A DNA stretch of 64,000 nucleotides from Turnera subulata (taxonomy: Eukaryota; Streptophyta; Magnoliopsida; Malpighiales; Passifloraceae). A program made the position numbers and the translations under genes. The notes beneath the pieces were generated by a model. That model had not been told where the DNA came from and made no database searches. It worked only from the letters and a program-made list of their open reading frames with translations. The DNA is taken from contig JAKUCV010000970.1 of assembly GCA_028386065.3 (NCBI GenBank), forward strand, positions 1 through 64,000. Direction: 5' to 3'. Below, one piece after another: positions 21,049 through 33,329 of the stretch (the stretch's first letter is position 1; each line of letters begins with the position of its first letter).

Positions 21049-21961
21049 CGGTGGCGGATACACGGTGTAGTCACTGTAGGCATGTGACTACACTGGTATT
21101 TATAGGAAATAAATTTGCTCATTAATTCTTGTTAATTATAGAAGCCTAACAGATCTAGACATCCAATTAGCTTATATAACGTAGTCGGTCAAATCTAGAA
21201 ATTAATTCTTTTAATGTAGGTAGTAAGTATTTTTATTGGAAATAAAGTCCATTTTCTAACAAATTTAATATCCGGCCTTTCCTCTGCTAACAATTTCCTT
21301 CTGGGTTTACTTCCCTTTTTTAGTTTCTTCTTCCTTCCAAGTTTTTAGTTTTCTTCTTTTTTTAGTTTCTTTTTTACTTCCAAGTTTCAATCTTTCACAG
21401 ATCTAGGTTGTTATAATTATTCTCTTTAGTTAATTTTCTTTTGGTTTTGTTTTGATTTAACTTTCTAAATTATAATAAATAAATTTGCAAAATAGCAAGT
21501 TTCAATTTTCAATGTCTCTTTGTTATAGGTAAGTAGATGAAGATGCCTAGAAAATTTTAATCTCTTTTAAATTGCGGTTAGAAATCAAATCTTGATGACT
21601 TAATGAATGTAACACATCTTGAGCACTAATTTAATCTCTAGTTTCAGTTTACATTTATACTTTCTAACGGTTTAGTTAATATTCAACAAAGAAAATTATG
21701 AATATCACACTACTGATAAAAAAATTGTAATTTGATGGGCTATTAATTATTAATTATATCAATTATTACATATCTCAAGATGTATTGATTGCATAAAAAT
21801 AAACAAATTATCCACCATTTTCAAGAATACATAGGAAGTAATTATAGTATTCAATTAATTTTAATATTTTATAGTATAAATCTTATATCTATTTATTGAT
21901 TAGAATGATTATTTATAGTTTAGTTTTTTTGCCTGGAAAAATATTTCTGGATCCGCCACTG
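21049..21961. mobile_element. Non-autonomous hAT-like element, 913 bp
   Basis: The ends read CGGTGGCGGAT on the left and ATCCGCCACTG on the right, an imperfect inverted pair. The flanks are TTTCTTCT (21041-21048) and TTTCTTCC (21962-21969), an 8-bp duplication with one difference, as expected for hAT transposons. The AT-rich interior has no transposase. A duplicated, uninterrupted version of the target reads CTTGTTTCTTCCCGG near 25179-25193, which supports insertion here. Confidence 0.7.
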
Positions 21962-22994
21962 TTTCTTCCCGCGGCCAAAAACTGACATGATCAAGAACTA
22001 GTTTATTTAAGTCACGGCCACATATTTCTGTTCGTACCGATCGGGTTTATTAAGGTGGGATCATCGAAATGTAACCACAAATTCTTGCATAGAATTATTG
22101 CTGCAGATGCCTATTGCCTGGCTTGCTCTGTGTTCTCCAATAATGTTCCATATTTTGACGTAGCAAAAAGGGTGGACTCTTCACTCTTGGACAGGAGGAA
22201 TGGTTGGAACATTGTTCTTCATCAACTGACCAACTCAATCGGCACTATACTTGAGAGTTCGTGCAGTTTTTCAGGCCAGAAATTAAAGTTGGCCCATGAA
22301 TATTTAAAGTCTAACTGCTAATCGAGATTTTATGTTTTCGGCAGGCAAAAGCATTAAGGCAGGCTAGCTGCGTGTATATGCGCTGCTTAATTTGTCACCT
22401 AATCTGAAAATCAAGGGAAGGAAACACTAAATCATGGAAAAACAAATTATATACATGCATGATAATACATTTGGTGGGTTGGGTGGGAATCAATCCAAGC
22501 TCAGTTTCAGTCGTTGATTTTTTTTTTTTAGAAAGTGAATTATACAAAGTACAGCAAGTAAACTTAGAATGTTTTTTTTTTTTTCTGTCATATTAAACTC
22601 GTTTTATCACCGATCACGGCAGCTGAGGCAACAATCACAGAAAGAAGTTTGATTTTTTATGGAAGATTTCAAAACGTTATTCTGAATTATAAGTATATAT
22701 ATATATAGATAACATAAACTCGAATTTGGATACAAATACACTGGCAATAACTTTTCTTTTAGTAGTACACCCAGGGATTTTTCTTCTTGCAACATTGTAA
22801 ACATTCCTAGACCACCCAACCTAACACCTAAGCATTAGTTTGCCTTAATTGTCTATTTTGAACTTATTACACACCTTGCATAACAAGGGATAATACACTC
22901 ACAAGCCACAATTATAGTAACATATATTTAATATAACTCCATCCATACTACTGCATATATAATTTTATTACACCCGCTTTGTGTCTCTCCCCTT

Positions 22995-23844
22995 TCATGG
23001 AGTACTAGGCGGTGAGAAAAATGGAATCTGCGGGTTCTGGGGGTTAGAAGGTGATGGGAAAAATGGAATCTGAGGGTTCGAGGGTGTAGAAGGCGATGGG
23101 AAATCTGGAATCTGGGGGTTCTGAGGGGTAAAAGGTGTAGAGAAATCTGGCGTCTGCACGTTGTTCGTTGGCGGGGTGCTAATTTGGAAAACTGGGTTTC
23201 CATTACCATCTTTAAAAGTTACACTTTCACTCCCATTATTGTAGTGGTTTGCCTCTACCCCTGCCTTGCCATTGCTACCCCCAATTGTACCACTCATGGT
23301 GCCATTCACACTGCTTGCATCCATATCTTTATGCCCTACATGAGCGGTTTGTGAACCCTCTTTGCTGTTCCCTTCTACTGCAGGCTTTCCATCACTGCCT
23401 TTAATTGTGCCGGTCTCAGACTTAGTTTGGCCATCTTTAGAAACAACTTGACCGTGAATCGGTCCTTTAGTCTCACTTTTGTAACCAACATTATGGACTG
23501 GCGTGGCAGGAGGATTTGTTCCGGCGGGATTTGTTCCTGTAACATGAAATTACTAGTTACTTTTTGGTAAATATGTTTAATGAATAGCTCTTTACAACTC
23601 TCTTACTAAAATATATGATATAGCTGTATCGGATTAATGCTGTTTTATCAGTGAAAGAATCATATAACCACATTTTGATTAGAGTGAAAAAGAGAGGGAA
23701 GTTAGATGACGCAAACTTACCAAATATACCAGGAAAATCTAGCAATTTTCTTGTGGCGTCGGTATCTGACATGCAGCAGTGGAGGGTTATGATGAAGAAG
23801 ATGAAGTGAGGTATAATCAGTGAAGGAACAGCTTTGCTCCCCAT
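22995..23844 (-). CDS. Array gene F: 221-residue secreted Gly/Asn- and Pro-rich protein
   Basis: Exons are 23721-23844 and 22995-23536, with a phase-1 intron (GTAAGT donor, TTACAG acceptor), giving 221 residues. The signal peptide is MGSKAVPSLIIPHFIFFIIT, then LHCC; it is followed by DATRKLLDFPGIFG at the splice. Exon 2 has a polar central region with HGQVVSKDGQTKSETGT, GTIGGSNGKAGVEANHYNNG and FKDGNGNPVFQI. A proline-rich tail follows with three 14-residue units of the type NPQIP(D/F)FPSPSTPS, ending SPPSTP. No named family was recognised. The signal exon plus (A/T)RKL and intron phase match genes A-E, while exon 2 is unrelated in sequence. It is probably extracellular. Confidence 0.75.
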
Positions 23845-23936
23845 TTTTTTTTTCTTTTGTTTAAGGCTGAATTCTCAAGCTGCAACTTAAAGTCTATGAA
23901 GCTTTGGAGATAAATTGGTTCCCTGTACACATTTCG

Positions 23937-23946
23937 TATATATAAG
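23937..23946 (-). promoter_or_regulatory. TATA box of array gene F
   Basis: The minus strand reads TTATATATAC about 95 bases upstream of the ATG at 23844. The same sequence occurs at the corresponding place upstream of gene G (27363-27373). Confidence 0.5.
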
Positions 23947-25914
23947 CTCACCTTTTCACTTAGGAACTTGCGAGTGGTTCTGCTTCTGCCTCAGTCTCCA
24001 GAGTCAATCTCGCGAGTCGTGGGGGTCAATTTGTGATTGTGCTTTTGTTGTCTTAATTTTTTTTTTCAAGTTCAAAAAAAATACAGTACTTTTTTTTACG
24101 TCTTGCATATGTACAGATAATTAATATTCCAGATTAGTTTGGGACTTGATTAATTGCTTGGACCGCAGTTGATTCTCCGTAATTATGGGAGAAAGACCAC
24201 ACAAGTTGGTGGTATTAGTAGTCGGTCTCTCTCGAAATGAAAAAATGGGGCACACACACCTATCATCCATCTTGCACGGCAGGTTATTTTGAGAGCTACA
24301 CATTTTCACAAATGTCCTATATAACTTGTTGGGCCATGAGTCCATGACCCATGACAACGTCTACACAAACAAATGTACTTCTCATCACTAGGAATCATTC
24401 CACTTAAAACTACGCGTTTTCAAAGAGTGGTCTTTGGTTGCGGACCACGTGTTAGTTCTCTTAACATTACAAAATAACTGGACAATCTATAAAATACCCA
24501 ATAAGATCTATTATTTCAAGAAAAAGGTTTCAATAGGAAAGTAGCTAGGAAATATTTTATTGAGGGAATACTTGCATATTATTTACTTTTTTAATTCGCT
24601 TTAAATTATTTGTAGTGAAGGAAAAAAATGTATTGTTTGTAAACAAGATTAACAATCAATAACATACAAACCAGGATTATGTATCAATAAAAATACAAAT
24701 TCACCACAACTGTCAATTTGATTAATTGAAAGAAAATACTTATCAAGCATTAACCCATATATAAGGGTTGTATGCTCTTTCTTTAAAAAAAAAAAAAAAA
24801 GAAGAAGAAGAAATGCCTAGTAACCCTTATAAGCAGAAAGTGTTCATTCTCAAGGCACCTCGTCATCAGACTCGAACATTAAGGCCCTTAACAGCACTCC
24901 CTCCATAAGCTCTACTCACCTTCGGCTCACGTTGGCGCCTCTCAATTGGCCCAACCCTTTAGCCCAAAATTACCCAACCCCAAGAGCGAACCTGGAAATT
25001 GGCAGCATCTTTAGGCATTACCGAAGGCATAACCAAAGTCGGGAAGTGGTAAATTTAGAGCTGGAGTCTTTGCAAAAAGAGAGACTCACCTACCATAAAC
25101 ACAGTCCAAAAGGAACTTATTACCATCTGCTAGTACTTTTTTCTTGACGTTTGACACAGAGCCAAGGTCGTCTTTTCTTGTTTCTTCCCGGAGCTAAAAT
25201 TGACGTGATCAAGAACTAGTTTATTAAAGTCACGCCACATTTTTTGTTTGTACCGATCGGGTTAACTAAGGTGGGTGGGATCATCAAAAGGTGATGACAA
25301 ATTCTTGCATATTGCAGCAGGGGATGCCTAAATCTAATGGTCTGTGTTCTCCAATAATGTTCCGTATTTTGAAGCAGCAGAATAGGTGGATTCCGGACAA
25401 GAGGAATGGTAATGGAACATTGTTCTTCATCAACTGACCAACTCAATCGGCTCTTGCGAGTTCGAGCAGCTAAGGCCAGAAATTAAAGTTGGCCCATGAA
25501 AATTTTAAAATCTAATTGCCGAGATTTTATTGTTTTCGGTAAGCAAGGGCAATAAGGCTGCAGGCTAGCTGCATGTATGTCCCTTGCTTTGTCATTTAAT
25601 ATTCTGAAATTAAGGGAAAGGAAATTGTGGAAAAGCAGAATATATACATATATGCATGATAATACATGTAGTTACAGTGGGTTGAGAATCAATCCAAACT
25701 CAGTTTCAGTCGTTTTCTTTTTATTTTTTTTTTCGGAAAGTGAATTAGACAAAGTACAGCAAGTAATTAATCACTCTTTGAACCGTTTAATCAGTATTCC
25801 AATATCCAAGGTTTTCTGTCATATTAAACTCGTTTATCACTGATCAAGGCAGCTGAGGCAAGCAAGAAGTTTAGGGTTTTTGTAGTGATTCAAAAAGTTA
25901 TTCTGAATTATGAG

Positions 25915-25948
<34 letters not shown>

Positions 25949-26247
25949 AACTCGAATTAATTTGGATACAAGTACACAGGCAATATAACTTTTCTTTTAG
26001 TAGTACACCGAGGGATTTTTCTCTTCTTGCAACATTGTAAACATTTCTAGACCACCCAGAGTAACCTAACACCTCAGTATCAGTTTGCCTAATTCTCTAT
26101 TTTAAACTTATTACACACCTTGCACAACAAGGGATAATATAATACACTCGCAAGCCACAACTATATCAACATATATTTAGTATATATAACTCCATCCATA
26201 CTACAACGTATATAATTTTGTTGCATCCACTTTGTGTCTCTCCCCTT

Positions 26248-27274
26248 TCACGGAGTACTAGGTGGTGAGAAAAATGGAATCTGCGGGTTTGAGGGGGTAA
26301 AAGGTGAATGGAAAAATGGAATATGCGGGTTTGAGGGTGTAGAAGGTGATGGGAAGAATGGAATCTGCGGGTTTGAGGGGGTAAAAGGTGATGGGAAGAA
26401 TGGAATCTGCGGGATTGAGGGGGCAGAAGGTGATGGGAAAGATGGAATCTGCGGGATTGAGGGGGTAGAAACTGGTGGGAAATCTGGAATCTGCGGGATT
26501 GAGGGGGTAGAAACTGGTGGGAAATCTGGAATCTGTGGGTTTGAGGGGGAAGAAACTGGTGGGAAATCTGGAATCTGGGGGTTCTGAGGGGAAAAAGGTG
26601 TAGAGAAATCTGGCATCTGCATGTTGTTCAATGGGGGGGTGCCAATTTGGAAAACTGGGTTTCCATTACCATCTTTAAAAGTCACACTATTACTCCCATT
26701 ATTGTAGTGGTTTGCCTCTACCCCTGCCTTGCCATTGCTACCCCCAATTGTACCACTCACGGTGCCATTAGCATTGCTTGCATCCACATCTTTATGCCCT
26801 ACATGAGCGGTTTGTGACCCGTCTTTGCTCTGCCCTTCTACTGCACGCTTTCCATCACTGCCTTTAACTGTGCCTGCCTCAGACTTGGTTTGGCCATCTT
26901 TAGAAACAACTTGACCGTGAACCGGTCCTTTAGTCTCACTTGTGTAACCAACATTGTGGACTGGCGTGGCAGGAGGATTTGTTCCGGGATTCGTTCCTGT
27001 AATTAACATGAAATTACTAGTTAGTTTTTGGTAAATATGTTAGCTACATCGGATTAATGCTATTCTACCAGTGAAATTAAGAATCATATATGATGTAACC
27101 ACGCTAGGATTAGAGTGAAAAGAGATGGAAGTTAGATGAAGTAAACTTACCAAATATACCAGGAAAATCTAGCAATTTTCTTGTGGCGTCGGTGTGTGAT
27201 ATGCAGCAGTGGAGGGTTATGATGAAGAAGATGAAGTGAGGTATAATCAGGGAAGGAACAGCTTTGCTCCCCAT
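26248..27274 (-). CDS. Array gene G: 290-residue tandem paralogue of gene F with an expanded repeat
   Basis: Exons are 27151-27274 and 26248-26996, joined in phase 1, giving 290 residues. Exon 1 is nearly identical to gene F (MGSKAVPSLIIPHFIFFIIT, TRKLLDFPGIFG). The middle region repeats the HGQVVSKDGQTKSE and GTIGGSNGKAGVEANHYNNG blocks. The tail has about eight units of 14 residues of the form PQIPDFPPVSTPSI or PQIPFFPSPSTPSN, against three in gene F, so most of the length difference is repeat expansion. Substitutions are mild and the frame is kept, which suggests both copies are under coding constraint. Function is unknown. Pro/Ser/Thr-rich repeats after a signal peptide suggest a cell-wall or apoplastic protein. 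Confidence 0.75.
26250..26590 (-). repeat. 42-bp coding tandem repeat of gene G
   Basis: About eight in-frame 42-bp units encode PQIP(D/F/S)FP-type repeats, read on the plus strand as GGAATCTGCGGG(T/A)TTGAGGG. The homologous tract in gene F (about 22997-23130) has three units. Confidence 0.85.
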
Positions 27275-27844
27275 TTTTTTTTCTTTGGTTTAAGGCCGAA
27301 TTCTCAAGCTGCAAATTAGTGTCTATGAAGATTGCAGATAAATTGGTTGCACGTATGCATGCGTATATATAAGCTCACCTTTTCACTTACTATTAGGAAC
27401 ATGCAAGGGTTCTGCCCTCAGTCTCCAGAGTCAATCTCGTGAGTCGTGGGGTCAATACTCAATAGTGATTGTTCTTTGTTGTCTTATTTCCTGTTTTTCA
27501 TCAAGTCTTACATATGAACAGATAATTAATATTCCAAATTAGTTTGGGACTTACTTGCATGGACCGCAGTTGATTCTCCCCAATTATGGGAGAAGACCAT
27601 ACCAGTTGGTGGTATTAGTAGCCTCCTGCACGGCAGGTTATTTTGAGAGCTACACATTTCCATGGTAGTCCTAACTATTGGGCCATGAGTCCATGACCTA
27701 TAAACACCTCCACAAATGTACTTCTCAAGTAGTCCTGCTCACTGGAAATCCTTCACTTAAATTACGCGTTTAAAAAGTGTTTTTGGTTGCGGTCCACATG
27801 TTAGCTCTCATTAAATTTAATGGAGACTGATCCTGAGGGAAAAT

Positions 27845-28065
27845 TTTTTGGAAACTAGGTGGACAACAAAAAAAAAAATCGGCAACATACAAAATTTTTT
27901 TTTTGGTGATGGAAAGTTTAGGTTGAGGGGAGGCTTCCCCAGTCGAGGGCCAGGACAAACCACCGAGCCCAGCGGGCGCTTACAATGGTATTTACAGAGT
28001 ACCCACCAAGAAGGAAGGTCGGTGGGATTCGAACTCTCAACCTAATGAGAATGGTTACAAAATAT
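27845..28065 (-). repeat. tRNA-derived SINE-like repeat
   Basis: On the minus strand AGGTTGAGAGTTCGAATCCCACC holds a good Pol III B box at about 28017-28040. A GC-rich body with GGGCTCGGTGGTTTGTCCTGG and CTCGACTGGGGAAGCCTCCCC follows, then a long A run near 27893-27904 in that orientation. The A box is not clear. The body differs from the SINE at 18774. Confidence 0.55.
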
Positions 28066-28560
28066 CCAACAAAATATATTATTTTTTTTTTTAAAACGAC
28101 TAATATTATAATATGAAGGAGGAAACATTCTATCAGGGAGGGAAAAGTTACATATTATGTACTAATTCAACTTTAAATTATTTTTAATAAAGAAAAAAAG
28201 GGAAACAAAATTAACAATCAATTACAGAAATAGAATAAAAATACAGATCCACCACAACATTCAAGGCATGGTGTGCTGAAATATCAGCTGGGTGCGTTTT
28301 GGAGAAACGACTTGAGATTCCAAAGAAACCTGAAGATGTTCTTTATATATAGTTAAATAGTGTGTTTGGTACATATATAGTTAAACAGTTAATGATAAGG
28401 AACAAGCGTAAAACAAAAACAACATCGAAGTTTCATTCAAATCAATATAATAAAGAATATGATTTCCCACCAATAATGTATGTGTTAGGTGACACGGTGA
28501 ATCAAGAGATCTTGAAGATTCAGGACGGTAGCCTGAGAGCTCAGAAAATTTGTGAACTTG

Positions 28561-31500
28561 TTAGAAGGGGCTGACTTTGCGAGCTACTTGTAGCATACAT
28601 TCAGGAACAAGTCGTCTTCTCGGAGTAGCCACCACATCCATGGCCTGCGCTTCTATATCATCAGCGTGAATGATGGTCACCAAATCTTCGAACATCTGGT
28701 CAAACCCGCCCCTCATGGGATCCTACAGAGAGTGCAGCAGGCACAAACACAGAGAACATGCAAAAGAAATGGTGATGTACGTGTCATTGCAGCCTAAAGG
28801 TAAAGATCGCTAGGAAAAATGGGACAGGATTTTCCAGGTAGAAGACAAGAAATATAAGATGATCCGAGGAAATCAAAGAATTGAATGTGTGATAACAATG
28901 CAACAGGCTTCCCTTACCTGAAGAAACAAATCTGTATGAGTCTTATCCTCGTACAAAATTGATTCGGCTCTAACTCCAACTCTTTGTAGAGTTTCAGCGA
29001 AATCTTTACTGCAGAGAAGGAGGATAAAGAGAAAGGCCTGTGTTAAACTGTATGAGCTACTGGACGAAAATGCCTTCCATATTACCAAGGGAATAATAGT
29101 AAAAAGTGATAGCAAGCAATCCTATACTAAGAACTCAGTGGTAACTGCAGTGCACCTGCCTCGGAAAAGTTATATTGGGGATACGCACACATTCTACAGT
29201 GAAATCCTATCAACAATTCATGGTGGCACAAAATGTTAAAAAGAAAAACTTCTAAAATCAAGAAATCTCCAAATATTCGATGGTAAAAAAATCTGTAAAG
29301 ATTAGACTAAAAGCATGAATATTGATCTTAGGAAATACAGGTTTGAGTTGCATTTTAAAGATTTACCAAAACTATTCTCATATTCTCTTCCTTGCAACTA
29401 GCTTCCAATCTAGACTCCACCTCCCGAAGGCAGAGGCCATTATGTTGCCACAGCATCTAACATTGCAGTTTTTCTCCGATCAATATTATCATAGATCACC
29501 AAGCGGAAGTTTTAGCAGGTGGACTGGATTCAAATTTGCATAAATGTGAAACCAATCAAAAGTTTTCTAATTAAAGGAGGCCACAGGAAACCGAGCTTTT
29601 TATTTGATGGTAGTGCATGAATATATTCCTAGGTCTAAAACAAGAAATCAAATCTAACCATATATGAGAAAGGATAACTCAGTTAAATGCCCCTGTAACC
29701 CTACAAGCAATAGATGAACCGTTTATAACTAGTGTGAAACACTAAGCAAATACAATTATTTCTCTGACCTTGCATCTGATGGGATGGAATAATCTGCAGT
29801 TCCATGAAACAGAACAATTGGTGGAAGAATGGAAACTGCATTTTTCAAGTTTGGGTCCTGCACAATTACTTCAGGAGAAAATCGTCTTAAAGACTGCTCT
29901 CCTTCCATTATGCTGTACAAAAGTTTAGAGCCATAAGAAAACCAGATTGCAGGAAGCGTAGAAGGTAGTAAACTAAAGCAGAAAAATGCATAACATCACT
30001 CCAGAAAAAAAGAAGGTGATACCTCAAAAAGATGGAACGGTATAAGCCACGACTATGGAAGTAATCCACAAGGTTCAACAAATTGTATCTGCTTGGAGAT
30101 GAAAGAAAAAACTGTAAGAATAGCATACATGGAAAAAAAAAAAAAAGTAGTTCAAATAAGCTATCATATTGATACTTGTCACTGAATAATTGTACCCTCC
30201 AGATAATCCAAAATAAGCCTTTATTTGAGATACGCTCCAAGTAACGCTCTCTTTGTTTCCAGCCTCTTTGATTGCCTGCTCCACAAGTGCACAAGCACCA
30301 ATATGTGCACCGGCTGACTGACCCATCAAGTAAACCCTATCCAGTGAAGATATTAATGAACATGATTTCTCCCATAAAGGAACTCTTGTACCAGCATTTA
30401 GTTATCAAGAAAGTTGGAGAGTTTCAGAGAACGAATAAAGAATACAACTACCTGTTAGGATCACCTCCATGCTCAGCAATTTTGTTGCACACAAATGAGA
30501 TCCCTTCAGAAGCATCCTTTACCATGTCACTCATTGTTCCCTGTGGAAAATTTCTGCAAGACAATAAATACCGGAAGATTAGAACCGTTGACCAGACTCA
30601 ATACTATCAAGTTTGCATGTCAATGTCATGCTGAAGCAAAACTTTTCAGAAAGCAAAATCCATCCCATAAAAGGAATGGTTTTCATGATTGGGAGCCCGG
30701 TCATCAAAATCTTTGCAACACTTAAAAAAAAGGGACTAAATTCGATCAAGAACTTTATCTCATATTATAATCTCTCAAGAAAACTGATACATCATAAAGC
30801 AGCATTCTGATGGGGTAAAACATGTTACCTGTAGTCTATACAAGCTACCATAATATCTCTATCTGATAACTGCTGTCCTAAAAGAGACCCCCATGCTTTG
30901 TAGCTGCATCAACATAAGAAGGCACCATAAAAAGAAGTCCATTATCTGTATCCAACCAAGTTCCGGTTGTTGAAACATAAAACTGATATATAAAGGTCAG
31001 ACAGATCTTATCCAGATACTTCAAGTGATGGAAGGAAGTGGCAGTTCATAATGAAATCCAAGAAATTTTGTTAGAAAGGGCTTTAATACATCAGAATTAT
31101 ATTAAGCTCTAGTTGCTGGACTTAAAAAGGAAAAGAAAGGAAAAAAGAAAACAGGAAAGCTACAAACTAATGGAGTAAACAATCTGGCTGTTAGGAACTG
31201 CATTTCAAAGGTGATTAATGAAAAGTATTCCATATGTAAATACCAGTTCACACACAAATTACTCACCCAATAATCCAGGCTCCACCAGTCACAAATGCAA
31301 CAACAGGCTTTGGGCCATCCTTATTTTTTGGTAGATAAAGATCAAGCCTGCAAGAAAAGGTATAAACGTTCCTGTCTCCTTAGTGATCAAGGACACAGAT
31401 GAAAAGGTATAAACGTTGTACAATAACTAGGAATGCATAAATCAATGGAACTGCAAAAAACACATCTCAATGCATTCATTAGGAATAAAGAATCTTCAAA

Positions 31501-33321
31501 AGAATTCATCACATCCCACCTATTTCTGGGTTGATCACCATAAACGATACTTCTCAGAACCCGACTGGAGAAAAAATAGTAATATCCAACTGCAAAGAGA
31601 GGAAAAAGGAATTTGTAGTTCAGTAAGGACCATTTTAAACATATTATTGGGAAACTAAATTACAGTGAAGAACACCACGCATAGGCATTGTGGTCTCATA
31701 TGAAACCAGAATTCAAGATTTGAAAGCAAACATATGTTGGATGATCATGCATCACAAATTCGTAAAAAGGTTATGGAGGACTGCAGACCTTGAATGAAAC
31801 CAGGCATAAGCATCATAGCATAACAACCAAGGGCAAGAAATCTCATGATCCATCTGTAGCCTACCTTGAATGAAAATAAAAGATTAGAAAGCAAAAACAG
31901 GTTGATGAGTATTTCAAAAGAAAAGGAATCATCCAATGCCAGAAAGCATGGTAGGAACAAATGCAATATTTTCCATAACTATTTACTACTTTATAAACTA
32001 TGTGCTGCCCAGTCTTCATTGAGAGTGCTCAAGCGATCCAAGAAGTGTGAACTACAGTTCCAGTTAATTTGACTATATGATGATTATGCATTTAAGAGTC
32101 GCTTTCTCAATCCACAGCCTCACAACTCTCAAAATCATAGAAATACAGACCATTAATCACCGCTTGTTCTGTAATAAACATGAAGCTAGAAAACTACCTC
32201 AGAACAGTACCCCACCAAAGAAAAAGCTCTAATTAACCAATGTAAGTTGCATTCAAGTGCAGAAATGCAATGATGCCTCTGCTGTTGGGAGGCCGCTTAA
32301 AGCAAGCCTCTCACTGGGGAATGTTCACCCGATATAAATGATCAAACAGGCCATAAATTCATCAAAGTGCAAGATTCCACAGTAATTCACTTTCAAATTA
32401 ATCAGTCATACCTTATGCAACAAGTCTCAGACTATGATATTATCCCTTAAGAATAAAGACATGTATTCAACACCGGAATTAACTTTGGATGACAAACGTA
32501 ACCTACATTTTTGGTAAGTTTGATAACCAAATGATTCAACATCAACCGCTACTTAGATTCATGTCCTTCCACTAATCTACCAAGTTTCAGTTCACCACCA
32601 AAATCCACCAGAACCATTATGTTCTCTGCACATATCCCAGAGTACGAAAACCAGAATGGACCTAAGCTAACAATGGCACCACTGGAAATATACAGTGAAG
32701 CCATCTACTCGAGAACAATCATAAGCCCACACACTCCCACAATATTAAATACATTAATCTTATCTATTAACGAACTTTTAACTCCCCTCATTAAAACAGT
32801 TATAAAAAAAAGCAATTGATACTAGCATCCAAAAGTAATCCAAACACATAATAAATTCCAAAAAGAAAAAAAAAACTTTACTAAAAGGAAAAGTACCCAA
32901 GATACGACAACAGCTTCAAACTCAATCTCGTAACCAAATAAGTCTCTGCAGCGGCGTGACCCACTTCCTCACCCAGCGTTTCCTGCCGCCCATTATCGTC
33001 AGAAAGAGAAGAGAGCGAGTTGTCACTGGCGATCCGTCGCCTTCTCTGCTGGTAATAAGCTCTAGCTGTGGAGGGAGAGGCCGTGGTAGGACTATTGAAA
33101 CTGGAAGTTCTTGTCAAGAGAGGCTTGATTGAAATGAAGGTACCGTTGTTATCTTCGTATATCGGAGGAGAAGAAGAGGTCAAAAGCTTGGTTCTTGGGT
33201 CATCGTCGACGAAGATTTCCGTTTGCTGTTTGAGTAACAACGTTGTTGCCGGGTCCGGAGAGGGAGGTGGTTTGGTGGATTGGGTTTGGCGGTTAGTTAC
33301 AGGGAGGAGTGGAGATGGCAT
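28561..33321 (-). CDS. ICME: Isoprenylcysteine alpha-carbonyl methylesterase, ICME-like, 11 exons
   Basis: ICME removes the carboxyl methyl group from prenylated proteins; the Arabidopsis enzymes act at endomembranes and affect ABA signalling. Exons: 32897-33321, 31789-31864, 31520-31589, 31267-31347, 30829-30903, 30452-30553, 30196-30336, 30023-30088, 29769-29912, 28918-29008, 28561-28722, about 477 codons. Visible features are a disordered N-terminus, [22 protein letters not shown], a membrane segment ([19 protein letters not shown]), an oxyanion motif TGGAW, a nucleophile elbow GQSAG (Ser near 284), Asp in ADYSIP (near 386) and His in KTHTD (near 418). The C-terminus ends VARKVSPF. All joins are in phase except exon 1 to exon 2, where the visible acceptor CAAG/GTAGGC is one base out. 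Either a non-standard acceptor or a lesion must be assumed. Family identity is firm. Confidence 0.88.
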
Positions 33322-33329
33322 TGGCTTCT

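Larger units (their letters stand above)
21962..24490. repeat. Left copy of a tandem segmental duplication carrying gene F
   Basis: Matches about 25185-27830 in the same orientation. Shared blocks include TGATCAAGAACTAGTTTATT, GTACCGATCGGGTT, CACACCTTGCA(T/C)AACAAGGGATAAT, the whole gene F/G region, and GGGCCATGAGTCCATGACC upstream of the gene. A readable 88-codon plus-strand frame at 22055-22321 is disrupted in the right copy, which argues against it being a gene. Confidence 0.8.
25185..27830. repeat. Right copy of the tandem segmental duplication carrying gene G
   Basis: Same order of blocks as 21962-24490, with small indels and an expanded coding repeat in gene G. An AT dinucleotide run at about 25915-25950 is longer than its counterpart near 22693-22708. 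Confidence 0.8.

Noticed and set aside
22055..22321. 88-codon plus-strand frame starting MGSSKCNHKFLH
   Set aside because: The duplicated copy at about 25275-25530 is full of indels and stops and no family was recognised, so coding constraint is unlikely.
30272..30634. 120-codon plus-strand frame
   Set aside because: It covers ICME exons and introns on the opposite strand and has no independent support.
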